From Vulcanimicrobiota bacterium (GTDB lineage: Bacteria; Vulcanimicrobiota; Xenobia; Xenobiales; JADMJV01), in the NCBI GenBank assembly GCA_023447635.1, contig JAEXNA010000234.1, forward strand, positions 1 through 25,264: DNA of 25,264 nt. Reading direction: 5' to 3'. Each line of letters opens with the position of its first letter. Within the stretch, counting starts at the first letter, position 1. Below the pieces are notes generated by a model that searched no databases, was not told the DNA's origin, and saw only the letters and a program-made list of their open reading frames with translations. Shown here in pieces: positions 8,175 through 14,623 of this stretch. The position numbers and the translations under genes were made by a program.

Positions 8175-8190
8175 TGTGACGCACGTCACA
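8175..8190. promoter_or_regulatory. CRP/FNR-type operator, perfect TGTGA-N6-TCACA
   Basis: The sequence TGTGACGCACGTCACA carries both half-sites of the Escherichia coli CRP consensus exactly, with the canonical 6-nt spacer; the symmetry extends one base further on each side of the spacer (TGTGACG/CGTCACA). Its centre (8182.5) lies about 41.5 nt upstream of the start site predicted from the -10 at 8212-8217, the classic class II activator position. No CRP gene is in the window, so which regulator of the family binds is unknown. Confidence 0.7.
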
Positions 8191-8217
8191 TTGTGAGCCC
8201 GCTCGCTTTGGTAGGAT
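8191..8217 (+). promoter_or_regulatory. Candidate activator-dependent promoter of the 34-residue ORF
   Basis: A TTGTGA -35-like element (8191-8196) touches the CRP-type box, and TAGGAT (8212-8217) is the best -10. The spacer is only 15 nt and both hexamers are imperfect, which would fit dependence on an activator. A start near 8224 would give a leader of about 15 nt containing the SD. Confidence 0.45.
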
Positions 8218-8238
8218 AGAACTACGGAGGTGAGACAG

Positions 8239-8343
8239 ATGAGTAAGGAAGCCGAAATCGACTCCCTGGTACAGTGCATCGACCTTCAGATCCAGATGGT
8301 GGACACGATCCTCAAGTTGCTCGATGTGATGACGAAGGACTAG
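8239..8343 (+). CDS. 34-residue small protein, amphipathic helix, unknown function
   Basis: A short ORF begins at ATG 8239, preceded by GGAGGTGA with ideal spacing, one of the strongest ribosome binding sites in the window. It ends at TAG 8341-8343. The product starts MSKEAEIDSLVQCIDLQIQM and ends LLDVMTKD. Hydrophobic residues I7, L10, I14, I18, V21, L25, L28 and M31 recur every 3-4 positions, so almost the whole peptide could be one amphipathic or coiled-coil helix; it has a single Cys (C13). There is no TM segment. It sits between a CRP-type box with promoter and a dedicated terminator (8381-8409), forming a complete one-gene transcription unit. It could be a small protein regulator or an mRNA-like small RNA. 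No family is recognised. Confidence 0.7.
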   Translation: MSKEAEIDSLVQCIDLQIQMVDTILKLLDVMTKD

Positions 8344-8380
8344 AACCGCCGCAAGCTCTGTTGCCAGCAGACGTGTTGAG

Positions 8381-8409
8381 AGGACCCCGAAGATTGGAGG
8401 GTCCTTTTT
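8381..8409 (+). terminator. Intrinsic terminator of the 34-residue ORF
   Basis: AGGACCC (8381-8387) pairs perfectly with GGGTCCT (8399-8405), followed by TTTTT. It lies 37 nt after the stop codon of the small ORF. Confidence 0.8.
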
Positions 8410-8418
8410 CCTTTCTCA

Positions 8419-8577
8419 GCTGCTTTTGCTGCGAGCCGAGCCGGGGTGGGCTTATCCGCCGACCCGGAGTCGGTTTTTGCTACAAGCCCAGCTGGAGTGG
8501 GCTTATTCGCCAACTCGGGGTCGGCTTTTGCTGCAAGCCGAGCCGGAGTGGGCTTATCCGCCGTCTCAGAGTCGGCT
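8419..8577 (+). repeat. Three tandem copies of a 51-bp hairpin-forming repeat
   Basis: The anchor GGGCTTAT occurs at 8448, 8499 and 8550 and TTTTGCT at 8424, 8475 and 8526, giving a period of exactly 51. The units are diverged by several substitutions. Each can fold: for example AAGCCCA (8484-8490)/TGGGCTT (8498-8504), and TCGGCTT (8521-8527)/AAGCCGA (8535-8541), the latter overlapping a T-run so that it looks like a decayed terminator arm. All three forward frames happen to stay open across it, so coding cannot be inferred. Confidence 0.85.
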
Positions 8578-8858
8578 TTCCCCAGCGCAGGATGCCGGAT
8601 GGTGGGGATGGACTCCCTGTGGATACCCTGACTCTAGCGTTCTGATCACTCCCGAAGCCATCATTGTGGAGCATAATGCGGGCAGAGGCAAAAACGGGAA
8701 GCAAAGTTTCTTCGCCGGGCCTACATAGACCGATACGAGGGTTCCCTCTCGCTACAGATGGGCGCTGGAAGTCAAATGGCTCCAGGCTACAGCTCGTCGG
8801 GGATGCGGAACTCTAATGAAGAGCACACACATACGAAAAGCACGCACACGCACACACC

Positions 8859-8893
8859 GCGAGAGGGTCCCAACCGGCCCTCTCGCTTTTTTT
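8859..8893 (+). terminator. Strong intrinsic terminator, possibly part of an attenuator
   Basis: GCGAGAGGG (8859-8867) and CCCTCTCGC (8878-8886) form a perfect 9-bp stem with a 10-nt loop followed by seven T. The same 9-mer CCCTCTCGC also occurs upstream at 8744-8752 and could capture the 5' arm, which would prevent the terminator from forming. Confidence 0.88.
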
Positions 8894-9059
8894 GCGCGTT
8901 CCGCAACCATCTCACCCAAGAGTTTTACGCTCCGGCAACAAGCGGGCCGCTCATTCCAGTTCCAGGACAGCCGGGCACGGTAATCTTTCCCTATCGCCGA
9001 CGACGATCTGCAACTCCTGGTCGGCGATTCATGAGTGAATAAGCATAGTGGTCTATAAA

Positions 9060-9093
9060 CCCCCCCGAGGATTGAGCCCGGGGGGCTTTTTTT
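9060..9093 (+). terminator. Intrinsic terminator
   Basis: A run of seven C (9060-9066) pairs with six G (9080-9085) around a small interior that can add GG/CC pairs, followed by C and seven T. On the minus strand the stem is followed by only TTTA, so it acts mainly on plus-strand transcription; it also lies just past the end of the minus-strand lipoprotein gene. Confidence 0.8.
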
Positions 9094-9125
9094 GCTGCGT
9101 TCGATGTTCTTTCGTCGATTGCGAA

Positions 9126-10883
9126 CTAACGTGCAAAGGGATTGCTGACCTCGAAGACGTCTGGATCTCCAATTGAATCACCTGGAATCCAGTTACTAGA
9201 AGCCGATACAAACGTCAGGAACTTTGAATCGCCCGAGAAAAACGACTGCTCAAGACCCCCGCTCTGGCTATCGCCTAATTCACCTGCAGGTCCGCGAGAG
9301 ATCCAGGCAATGTTTCCCGTGAGCAGGTCTTTGACGTAAACCTGGGGCCAAACGCCGACACTTTCAGCGACAACGTTAGAAGACCCGCTGGAGAACGATA
9401 CATAGAGTCCGTCGTCAGAGATTGCGGGCTCCGTCGCTCCCGCGTCGAGTTGGTCTTCCGTGGCGCTGGTGCTGACTCTCGTTAGGGAGTCATCTACACT
9501 GTCGTAGACGAAGATGTCCCCGGCTGAGTTTGTATCTCCGTCAACGAGGTTCGTTGCGTCGGATCTAAAAACGATTTTGCGGCCGACTCCATCAATGGCA
9601 GGAGCACTGCTGTAGCCGTTGCTCAAAGCACCACCACCTGGTCGGCGCGAGACAATCCGAGTTGTTCCGTCCAGGGTGTCGTGAAGAAAAATGTCAGATT
9701 GACCGTTAGTGTCTCCTTGGACCAAGTCGCTGGCCTCCGACATCATGACAATCCATCGACCGTTAGCGGATAGTACACCGTTGAAAGAGTCTTCGTTGGG
9801 AATCGAGCCCGCCGGTGTAGCGGAGATTGCTATCGTCGTTCCGAGGACCCGATCTCTCAGCATAACGGTACTGGGCGTGCCTCTACGGCTGAAGGTGACG
9901 AATCGACCATCAGCGGAGATGTAAGGAAAGGTGCAGTCTGTGTCAAATTGTGCACCATTAGAATCCAGTGATATGATCTCTGTCGTCCCTGAAGTTCTGT
10001 TGACGAGAAAGATATCCGTCGCGCCGTTAGTGTCGCCCGGTACGATATTTGTGGCGTCAGAGGGGAAGACTATGAGATTTGCATCAGGGGTCATGTCCAT
10101 TCCTCCCCCCGAGAAGTCATTGGGAGGAGTTCCGGCCGGCGTATTTGAGACCCGCTCGGTGACGCCAGTTAGAGTGTTGGTAAGAAAAACATCGTGGTCC
10201 CCCCCTGTGTCCGGGCCAGCCACTAAGGCGCTGGATAAGGAGACAAAGCCGACGATGCTACCATCCTGATTTAGAGCCGTCCCGTTATAGCCACTCCCAC
10301 CTGCTGGGACGCCAGCTATCGTTATCGAAACAGCTCTGAAGGTTCTAGGGTTGACCGCGAGAGAAGCGAGGGCCGAGCTGCTGCCCACATTGTTGGTCAC
10401 GGTGTACTCGAAGCTGTCGGCCCCCGCAAATCCGGTCGGCGGGAGATACGTAAAAGAGCCATCCGCCTGACCGCTGAGCGTACCGCCAGCGGCGGTCGTA
10501 CTCGGAAAACTGACGATGCCTCCTTGCGCATCATCGTTTGCCAGGACCCCGGTTACGCCGGTTTGCCTCATCGTGATACCCGTCTCTATCGAGTAGGCGT
10601 CATTTTCTGCTGTCGGAGCCAGCGGGCTGGGGGGTGGGGTAGGAGAGGGAGTCGGGCCAGGGTTCCCTCCATCGTCCGGATTGAAAGGAACCGGGGTTCC
10701 GGTGCCGGGTCCTGGGGTGAAGCCATCCCAGTTTGAGCCTGCCCCGGCACCAAAGCGAGTATTGCCTGCTTGACCGGCTTGCGAGAAGCCAGAATCGCTT
10801 GCGCTTTCGCATCCGCTGGTCGTGAAAAGGAGTAGTAAAACGCACGCGGGACAGAGGATTCTTCTACAGGCAAAAGTACACAT
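9126..10883 (-). CDS. Lipoprotein with Ig/cadherin-like domain and TolB/PD40-type beta-propeller
   Basis: 585 aa from ATG 10883, preferred over an upstream TTG (10913) because GAAGG lies about 8 nt before it and it starts a compact lipoprotein signal: LCPACVLLLLFTTSGC with lipobox TSGC (C25). A Pro/Gly-rich spacer follows, then a cadherin/Ig-like domain of the tandem-95/VCBS type (VLANDDAQGG, then GSFTYLPPTGFAGADSFEYT). The rest is a series of PD40/TolB-like blades with the motif S-(D/S)-A-(T/S)-N-(L/I)-V-x-G-D-T-N-G-x-x-D-(I/V)-F; I count seven, one degenerate, matching a complete seven-bladed propeller. It is probably displayed at the cell envelope for binding. Its DNA is visibly lower in GC and uses more A/T-ending codons than neighbours, which suggests acquisition or relaxed expression. 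Confidence 0.85.
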   Translation of the reverse strand: MCTFACRRILCPACVLLLLFTTSGCESASDSGFSQAGQAGNTRFGAGAGSNWDGFTPGPGTGTPVPFNPDDGGNPGPTPSPTPPPSPLAPTAENDAYSIETGITMRQTGVTGVLANDDAQGGIVSFPSTTAAGGTLSGQADGSFTYLPPTGFAGADSFEYTVTNNVGSSSALASLAVNPRTFRAVSITIAGVPAGGSGYNGTALNQDGSIVGFVSLSSALVAGPDTGGDHDVFLTNTLTGVTERVSNTPAGTPPNDFSGGGMDMTPDANLIVFPSDATNIVPGDTNGATDIFLVNRTSGTTEIISLDSNGAQFDTDCTFPYISADGRFVTFSRRGTPSTVMLRDRVLGTTIAISATPAGSIPNEDSFNGVLSANGRWIVMMSEASDLVQGDTNGQSDIFLHDTLDGTTRIVSRRPGGGALSNGYSSAPAIDGVGRKIVFRSDATNLVDGDTNSAGDIFVYDSVDDSLTRVSTSATEDQLDAGATEPAISDDGLYVSFSSGSSNVVAESVGVWPQVYVKDLLTGNIAWISRGPAGELGDSQSGGLEQSFFSGDSKFLTFVSASSNWIPGDSIGDPDVFEVSNPFAR

Positions 10884-10990
10884 CACCACGCCTTCGTTCG
10901 TCGCTGACGCCAACCTTTCGTATTGAAGAATTCATGAGTGAGTTATCGGTTGGCGCATGATGTGTCCCTTACCAGCCAGGAAGACCAGGG

Positions 10991-12352
10991 TTACTGCGCG
11001 CGACACTCTGCCGCGACGGACTCCAGGACCTGCCATATTTTCGGCATCCACTCCTTGTGTTCGGGCTTCATCATGCAGGAGCGCAGGCAGACGATGCTGG
11101 GCTCGTCGTTCCACTGCAGGTCGGGCCAGTGCGGCTCGACCATGGGGCGGCGGCAGCGGGTCAGCGCCAGATGGAGTCCCCGCTCGGCGCAGCGGTCGAA
11201 GATCTTCTGCGAGAGCGCTGAGACCTCGGCGGCGCTGCCCGCCCGAGGCGCCCACACCACCAGGTCCAGGTCGGGCGGGGCCAGGGTCTGGAACTGCTCC
11301 GACCCCTCCAACCGACGCGTCAGGTCCAGCGCCGCCTCGCGGGTCGTCTCCAGAATGCCCGCGAGTTCCCCTCCCCTTACTAAAGGCATCAGACGCTGCG
11401 TGGCCCACAGGGCAACCGCCGACGAACCGGCCCGCGAACATTCCAGAGTGATCTCTCCCAAATGCATCTCGTCCGAGGAAAAGTAAGTGTAGGGCGAGTC
11501 GTGCAGATAGAAGCGGCCCACGGTGGGATCCTTGAACAGCACGCATCCGCAGCCGTAGGGCTGCAACCCGCGCTTGTGCGGGTCGATGACCAGCGAGTCG
11601 ACCTCGCTCAGGGCGTCGAACGCCGCGCGAACCTCGGGCGACAGATTTCCGCTGAGCACATAGTAGCCGCCGTAAGCGCCGTCGGCGTGAATGCGGAACG
11701 GATACTTCTCGCGCAGCTTCAAGATTTCGGGAAGCGGGTCGACTTTGCCCTCGGACGAGGTGCCCATCGTCACGACCACGGTCCCGACCTCACCCGTGCG
11801 AAGCTCGGCTTCCAGCGCCTCCAACGACATGCGGCCGTCGCTGTCGGGAGCGATCTTGGCGAATGGAATCTGCAGAAGCTCTCCACATAGCCGCTCATGC
11901 GTGTAGTGAGCCTGGGCGTTGGCTACGATCTTCTTGCCCGGCTGAAGCCGATGGGCCACCCACAGCGCCTCGAGGTTGGCTACCGTTCCCCCGCTGCAGA
12001 GATGCCCGAGATGGGTCTCCCACCCGTACATGACCGCAATCTCCTCCACCGCCTCCTTCTCCAAAGCCGAGGAGGCCCGCCCTCCATCGAGCGCGTGGTT
12101 GTTGGGATTGACCCACATGCTCAGCATGTAGGCCAGGCGAGCCATCGGGTGAGGAGGCTGGAGCATCTGACCCAGATAAAAAGGATGCGGGTACGGGTAG
12201 TTGTCCTGCATCTTCTCGGCTACCTCGAGTAGGATCGGACGTAGTCGGTCCAGATCCGCAGTGCCCTGAAAAGGGGGGAGGGAAGAAAAGCTCTGGTCGA
12301 GCACCTGCAGGGCGTCTTTGAGGAGGTCGAGGCTCCGGGTTTCCAGCGTCAT
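10991..12352 (-). CDS. PLP-dependent group II amino acid decarboxylase family protein
   Basis: 453 aa fold-type I PLP enzyme. Key sites are the phosphate-side CSGGTVANLEAL at 119-130, the ring-stacking H148 (AQAHYTHE), the PLP-pyridine Asp D224 in HADGAYGG, and the Schiff-base Lys K260 in VIDPHKRGLQPYGCG. This fits the aromatic/glutamate/diaminobutyrate decarboxylase group; the substrate cannot be read from the sequence. The frame is open to 12427, but that GTG lies inside the terminator hairpin of the upstream gene, so ATG 12352 is the better start, although no SD is evident. It lies 117 nt downstream of the DHS-like gene on the same strand, separated by a terminator, so a role in amine metabolism is an attractive but unproven inference. 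Confidence 0.85.
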   Translation of the reverse strand: MTLETRSLDLLKDALQVLDQSFSSLPPFQGTADLDRLRPILLEVAEKMQDNYPYPHPFYLGQMLQPPHPMARLAYMLSMWVNPNNHALDGGRASSALEKEAVEEIAVMYGWETHLGHLCSGGTVANLEALWVAHRLQPGKKIVANAQAHYTHERLCGELLQIPFAKIAPDSDGRMSLEALEAELRTGEVGTVVVTMGTSSEGKVDPLPEILKLREKYPFRIHADGAYGGYYVLSGNLSPEVRAAFDALSEVDSLVIDPHKRGLQPYGCGCVLFKDPTVGRFYLHDSPYTYFSSDEMHLGEITLECSRAGSSAVALWATQRLMPLVRGGELAGILETTREAALDLTRRLEGSEQFQTLAPPDLDLVVWAPRAGSAAEVSALSQKIFDRCAERGLHLALTRCRRPMVEPHWPDLQWNDEPSIVCLRSCMMKPEHKEWMPKIWQVLESVAAECRAQ

Positions 12353-12419
12353 GGGCCAAACTTTGGGGTGCTGCGACGCAGTCCTTTCGAGCTTGCCGTG
12401 TGGCTCGAAGGTTACGAAA

Positions 12420-12447
12420 GAGGCCACTCCTTTTCAGGAGTGGCCTC
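12420..12447 (-). terminator. Hairpin terminator after the DHS-like gene
   Basis: GAGGCCACTCC (12420-12430) and GGAGTGGCCTC (12437-12447) form a perfect 11-bp stem with a 6-nt loop. On the minus strand it is followed by TTTCG, a short U-run, so termination may be partial, with read-through to the decarboxylase gene. Confidence 0.7.
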
Positions 12448-12469
12448 TCGTGGCGCTGACGGTTCGCTG

Positions 12470-13585
12470 CTAGTGCTTGCCGTTGCGACCGTTGCCGTTA
12501 CCGTTGTAGTGCTTGCCGTTGCCGTTGCCGTTGCTGACAGCCACCGGGGCGGCGTTGACCAGCGTTTCCACGCGCGGCTCGTAGAGCTTGCCGTTGCTGG
12601 TCGGCGCGCTGGCCGCTTCGCTCGAAGCGCAGACGCAGGCGAACAGCAGCGGAGCGACGATGGTGGCGTCCGATTCGATCACGAAGCGAGGCGTGGTGGG
12701 GCCCAGCTTCTCCCAGGTGATCTTCTCGTTGGGGGTCGCCCCGGAGTAGCTTCCGTACGAGGTGGTGCTGTCCGAGATCTGGCAGAAGTATCCCCACAGC
12801 GGGACGTCGAGCTCCAGGTCCTGACGGATCAGCGGCACCACGCAGATAGGGAAGTCGCCGGCGATACCGCCGCCGATCTGGAAGAAGCCCCAGGACGTTT
12901 CCTGATCCTTGTACCAGTTGACGATCTCCATCGAGTACTCGATGCCGCCTTTGACCGTGTGGATGTTGCGCACGGTCTGGTCCAGGCAGCGAGCCGCGTA
13001 GATGTTGCCGGTGGTCGAATCTTCCCAGCCGGGCACGAAGATCGGCAGATTCTTCTCGCAGGCCGCGATCAGCCAGCTGTCCTTGGGGTCGATCTGGGCC
13101 ACCAGCTTGCCCGACCGGATGACCCGGTAGAGGAACTCGTGGGGGAACAGACGCTCGCCCATGACGTCGGCCTTCTGCCACTCTTCGATGAGCAGCGACT
13201 CGATGCGACGGATCGCCTCGCCTTCGGGGATGCAGGTGTCGGTCACCCGGTTGAGACCGGCTTCCAACAGCTCTTCTTCGTCGGCGGGGGTCAGGTCGCG
13301 CCAGTTGGGCACGCGACGGTAGTGGTCGTGGGCTACCAGGTTGAAGATGTCTTCTTCCAGGTTGGCGCCCGTACAGCTAATGGCGTGAACTTTATCCTGA
13401 CGGATCATCTCTGCTAGAGATATGCCGAGTTCGGCTGTGCTCATGGCTCCTGCCATGGCTACCAACATCTTACCACCCTTATTGATGTGCTCGATGTAGG
13501 CATCGGCCGCGTCCACCAGGGCAGCGGCGTTGAAGTGTCTGAAGTGACGGCGCAGAAAAGCTTGCACCGAACCGGCATGTTCCAT
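12470..13585 (-). CDS. Deoxyhypusine-synthase-like protein (probable homospermidine-type synthase)
   Basis: 371 aa member of the deoxyhypusine synthase family, which transfers an aminobutyl group from spermidine or putrescine using NAD. The family blocks are AISCTGANLEEDIFNL (68-83), the NAD-site GFFQIGGGIAGDFPI (233-247) and SYSGATPNEKITWEKLG; the last aligns with the WGK segment of human DHS, so K293 is the catalytic lysine and is kept. Bacteria lack eIF5A, and some bacterial family members are known to make homospermidine, so this is the likelier role here, especially beside agmatinase. A low-complexity Asn-Gly tail (GNGNGKHYNGNGNGRNGKH) ends the protein. ATG 13585 has AAGGAGGA upstream and overlaps the agmatinase stop (TGATG), so the two are coupled; the longer frame to 13687 lies in agmatinase. 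Confidence 0.9.
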   Translation of the reverse strand: MEHAGSVQAFLRRHFRHFNAAALVDAADAYIEHINKGGKMLVAMAGAMSTAELGISLAEMIRQDKVHAISCTGANLEEDIFNLVAHDHYRRVPNWRDLTPADEEELLEAGLNRVTDTCIPEGEAIRRIESLLIEEWQKADVMGERLFPHEFLYRVIRSGKLVAQIDPKDSWLIAACEKNLPIFVPGWEDSTTGNIYAARCLDQTVRNIHTVKGGIEYSMEIVNWYKDQETSWGFFQIGGGIAGDFPICVVPLIRQDLELDVPLWGYFCQISDSTTSYGSYSGATPNEKITWEKLGPTTPRFVIESDATIVAPLLFACVCASSEAASAPTSNGKLYEPRVETLVNAAPVAVSNGNGNGKHYNGNGNGRNGKH

Positions 13586-14538
13586 CAGGATAGTTCCTCC
13601 TTGCGTTCTTGGATCGTGTTTTTCAGGAAAGTGTTCATCAGGCGGTAGACCATCTTGGCCACCACGAAGTCGGAAGCGTGGTGCCACTCGATGGGCGCCA
13701 GCTCTACGCAGTCGAAGGCGACGAGGTTGGCTTCCTCGGAGAGGATCTTGAAGATCCGCTCGCCCTGGCGGAAGGTCAGGCCGTTCGGCTCGGGGGTGCC
13801 GGTGGCCGGAATCAGGGTCGGGTCGAACCCGTCCACATCGACGGTCAGGTACAGGGTCTTGCCCCGCACCAGGCGACGTAGTTCGTCCTCGAAGTCGCCT
13901 TCAAAGACATCCTCGGTGAACCAGGTGCGCACCCTGCCGGGGTTGCCCTTGATCACGTTGGCCTCTTCCGTGCAGATAGAGCGGATGCCGATCTGCAGAA
14001 GCTGTTCCACGCGGTCCAACTCGAGCATGCGTCGGGAGACGCAGGCGTGGCTGTGCGGCGTGCCCTCGTAGGTGTCGCGAAGGTCGGAATGGGCGTCGAT
14101 CTGGACGACCGTGATAGGACCTTCGATGCGGCTGAGTAGCCCCTCGAGCACTCCAAAGGTCAGGCTGTGCTCTCCGCCCAGCACTCCGAACAGAGCGTTA
14201 GGAGAATAGACTTCGGCGACCCGCTGAGAGATCTGCTGCAGCGCTTTGGCGGGCACGGAATCAAGCACCATCTCGTCGAGGGTGTGGACTCCGTACAGAA
14301 CGCCGGGCTCGCAGTCGAACTCGCGGTCGTATAGCTCGAGCTGGAAGGAGGCTTCCAGGATAGCTCGGGGGCCACGCGCCGTGCCGCCGCCGTAGCTGAC
14401 CGTGGCTTCCATGGGAACAGGAAGCAGATGGACAGCGGCTTTCGCCGGATCGGGCTGGGGAGCTTCGAGGAAGGGAGGGGTTGGCGACACTACCTGGCCG
14501 CCTTCCACAGTGTTGGGTTGGCAACCAGGTATCGTCAT
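13585..14538 (-). CDS. speB: Agmatinase (agmatine ureohydrolase)
   Basis: 317 aa ureohydrolase, predicted to convert agmatine to putrescine and urea with two Mn2+. All metal ligands of the arginase fold are present: H124 (GGEHSLTF), D148, H150 and D152 (QIDAHSDLRDTYEGTPHSHA), D234 and D236 (VDVDGFDP), followed by the family TGTPEPNGLTFRQ. DLRDTYEGTPHSHA fits agmatinase better than arginase. ATG 14538 is chosen: no ATG, GTG or TTG occurs in this frame between the GGAGG at 14630-14634 and 14538, and the earlier open frame up to 14745 is leader sequence. The start lies 4 nt after the stop of a 26-codon uORF, so its translation is probably coupled to it. It overlaps the DHS-like gene by 1 nt. Confidence 0.93.
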   Translation of the reverse strand: MTIPGCQPNTVEGGQVVSPTPPFLEAPQPDPAKAAVHLLPVPMEATVSYGGGTARGPRAILEASFQLELYDREFDCEPGVLYGVHTLDEMVLDSVPAKALQQISQRVAEVYSPNALFGVLGGEHSLTFGVLEGLLSRIEGPITVVQIDAHSDLRDTYEGTPHSHACVSRRMLELDRVEQLLQIGIRSICTEEANVIKGNPGRVRTWFTEDVFEGDFEDELRRLVRGKTLYLTVDVDGFDPTLIPATGTPEPNGLTFRQGERIFKILSEEANLVAFDCVELAPIEWHHASDFVVAKMVYRLMNTFLKNTIQERKEELS

Positions 14539-14542
14539 CGCG

Positions 14543-14623
14543 TTAACCTGGAATGCCGGAGGGGGCGGAGCAAAGATAGGAAGTGAAAGTGAAGTGCGAA
14601 GAGCGCACGAAGTCGATACACAT
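14543..14623 (-). CDS. 26-residue leader peptide (uORF) upstream of agmatinase
   Basis: On the minus strand GGAGG (14630-14634) stands 6 nt before an ATG at 14623 that opens 26 codons: MCIDFVRSSHFTFTSY, then LCSAPSGIPG and TAA at 14543-14545. The agmatinase ATG follows after 4 nt (CGCG). The GGAGG cannot serve agmatinase, which has no in-frame start nearby. CCGGAGG (14630-14636), including this SD, is exactly complementary to CCTCCGG at 14556-14562 near the uORF's 3' end, so folding could mask the SD. The peptide has an alternating HFTFT core and a Pro/Gly-rich end. Polyamine genes elsewhere use sensing leader peptides (SpeFL upstream of speF; AdoMetDC uORFs), so a regulatory role is plausible; there is no sequence similarity I can claim beyond the general design. 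Confidence 0.65.
   Translation of the reverse strand: MCIDFVRSSHFTFTSYLCSAPSGIPG

Larger units (their letters stand above)
7989..8238. other. Divergent intergenic region
   Basis: 250 nt between the acidic-protein gene (minus) and the 34-residue ORF (plus). It holds a GAGACC-AGG-GGTCTC inverted repeat at about 8079-8093, a consensus CRP/FNR-type box (8175-8190) and a plus-strand promoter candidate (8191-8217). I see no clear -35/-10 pair for the minus-strand gene. Confidence 0.5.
8344..9125. other. 780-nt region with terminators and repeats but no secure gene
   Basis: This is the longest gene-poor stretch. It holds three plus-strand intrinsic terminators (8381-8409, 8859-8893, 9060-9093), the 51-bp tandem repeat, a CA/ACG-rich low-complexity run (8823-8857), an 8-bp hairpin TCGCCGAC (8994-9001)/GTCGGCGA (9020-9027), and a possible attenuator. 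Successive terminators imply short transcripts, so small RNAs or tiny genes are likely. One open frame, best start ATG 8776 (GGAAG 5 nt upstream) to 9042, includes a His/Thr run (EHTHTKSTHTHT), but it runs through the 8859-8893 terminator, so I do not call it as a gene. Confidence 0.6.

Noticed and set aside
8419..8577. CRISPR array
   Set aside because: The repeat is contiguous and diverged, with no unique spacers between short identical repeats, and no cas genes are nearby.
8274..8728. Plus-strand open frames across the 51-bp repeat with 17-residue repeats
   Set aside because: All three forward frames are open there because of composition and period 51; there is no SD, and the frames overlap a terminator or start inside the repeat.
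8670..8760. c-di-GMP (GEMM) or cobalamin riboswitch, from GCAAAG and GGGCCTA-like pieces
   Set aside because: The P1a GNRA hairpin of GEMM-I does not fit between the conserved pieces, and no cobalamin-box core is present.
8758..9042. Plus-strand ORF with a His/Thr run as a real protein
   Set aside because: It reads through a strong terminator and shows low-complexity sequence; kept only as part of the attenuator hypothesis.
12368..13417. Plus-strand ORF opposite the DHS-like gene
   Set aside because: Antisense shadow of a conserved enzyme; composition is Val/Asp/Gly-biased without domain motifs.
12470..13585. Eukaryote-like hypusination pathway
   Set aside because: No eIF5A-like acceptor or deoxyhypusine hydroxylase is visible; bacterial members of this family act on other substrates.
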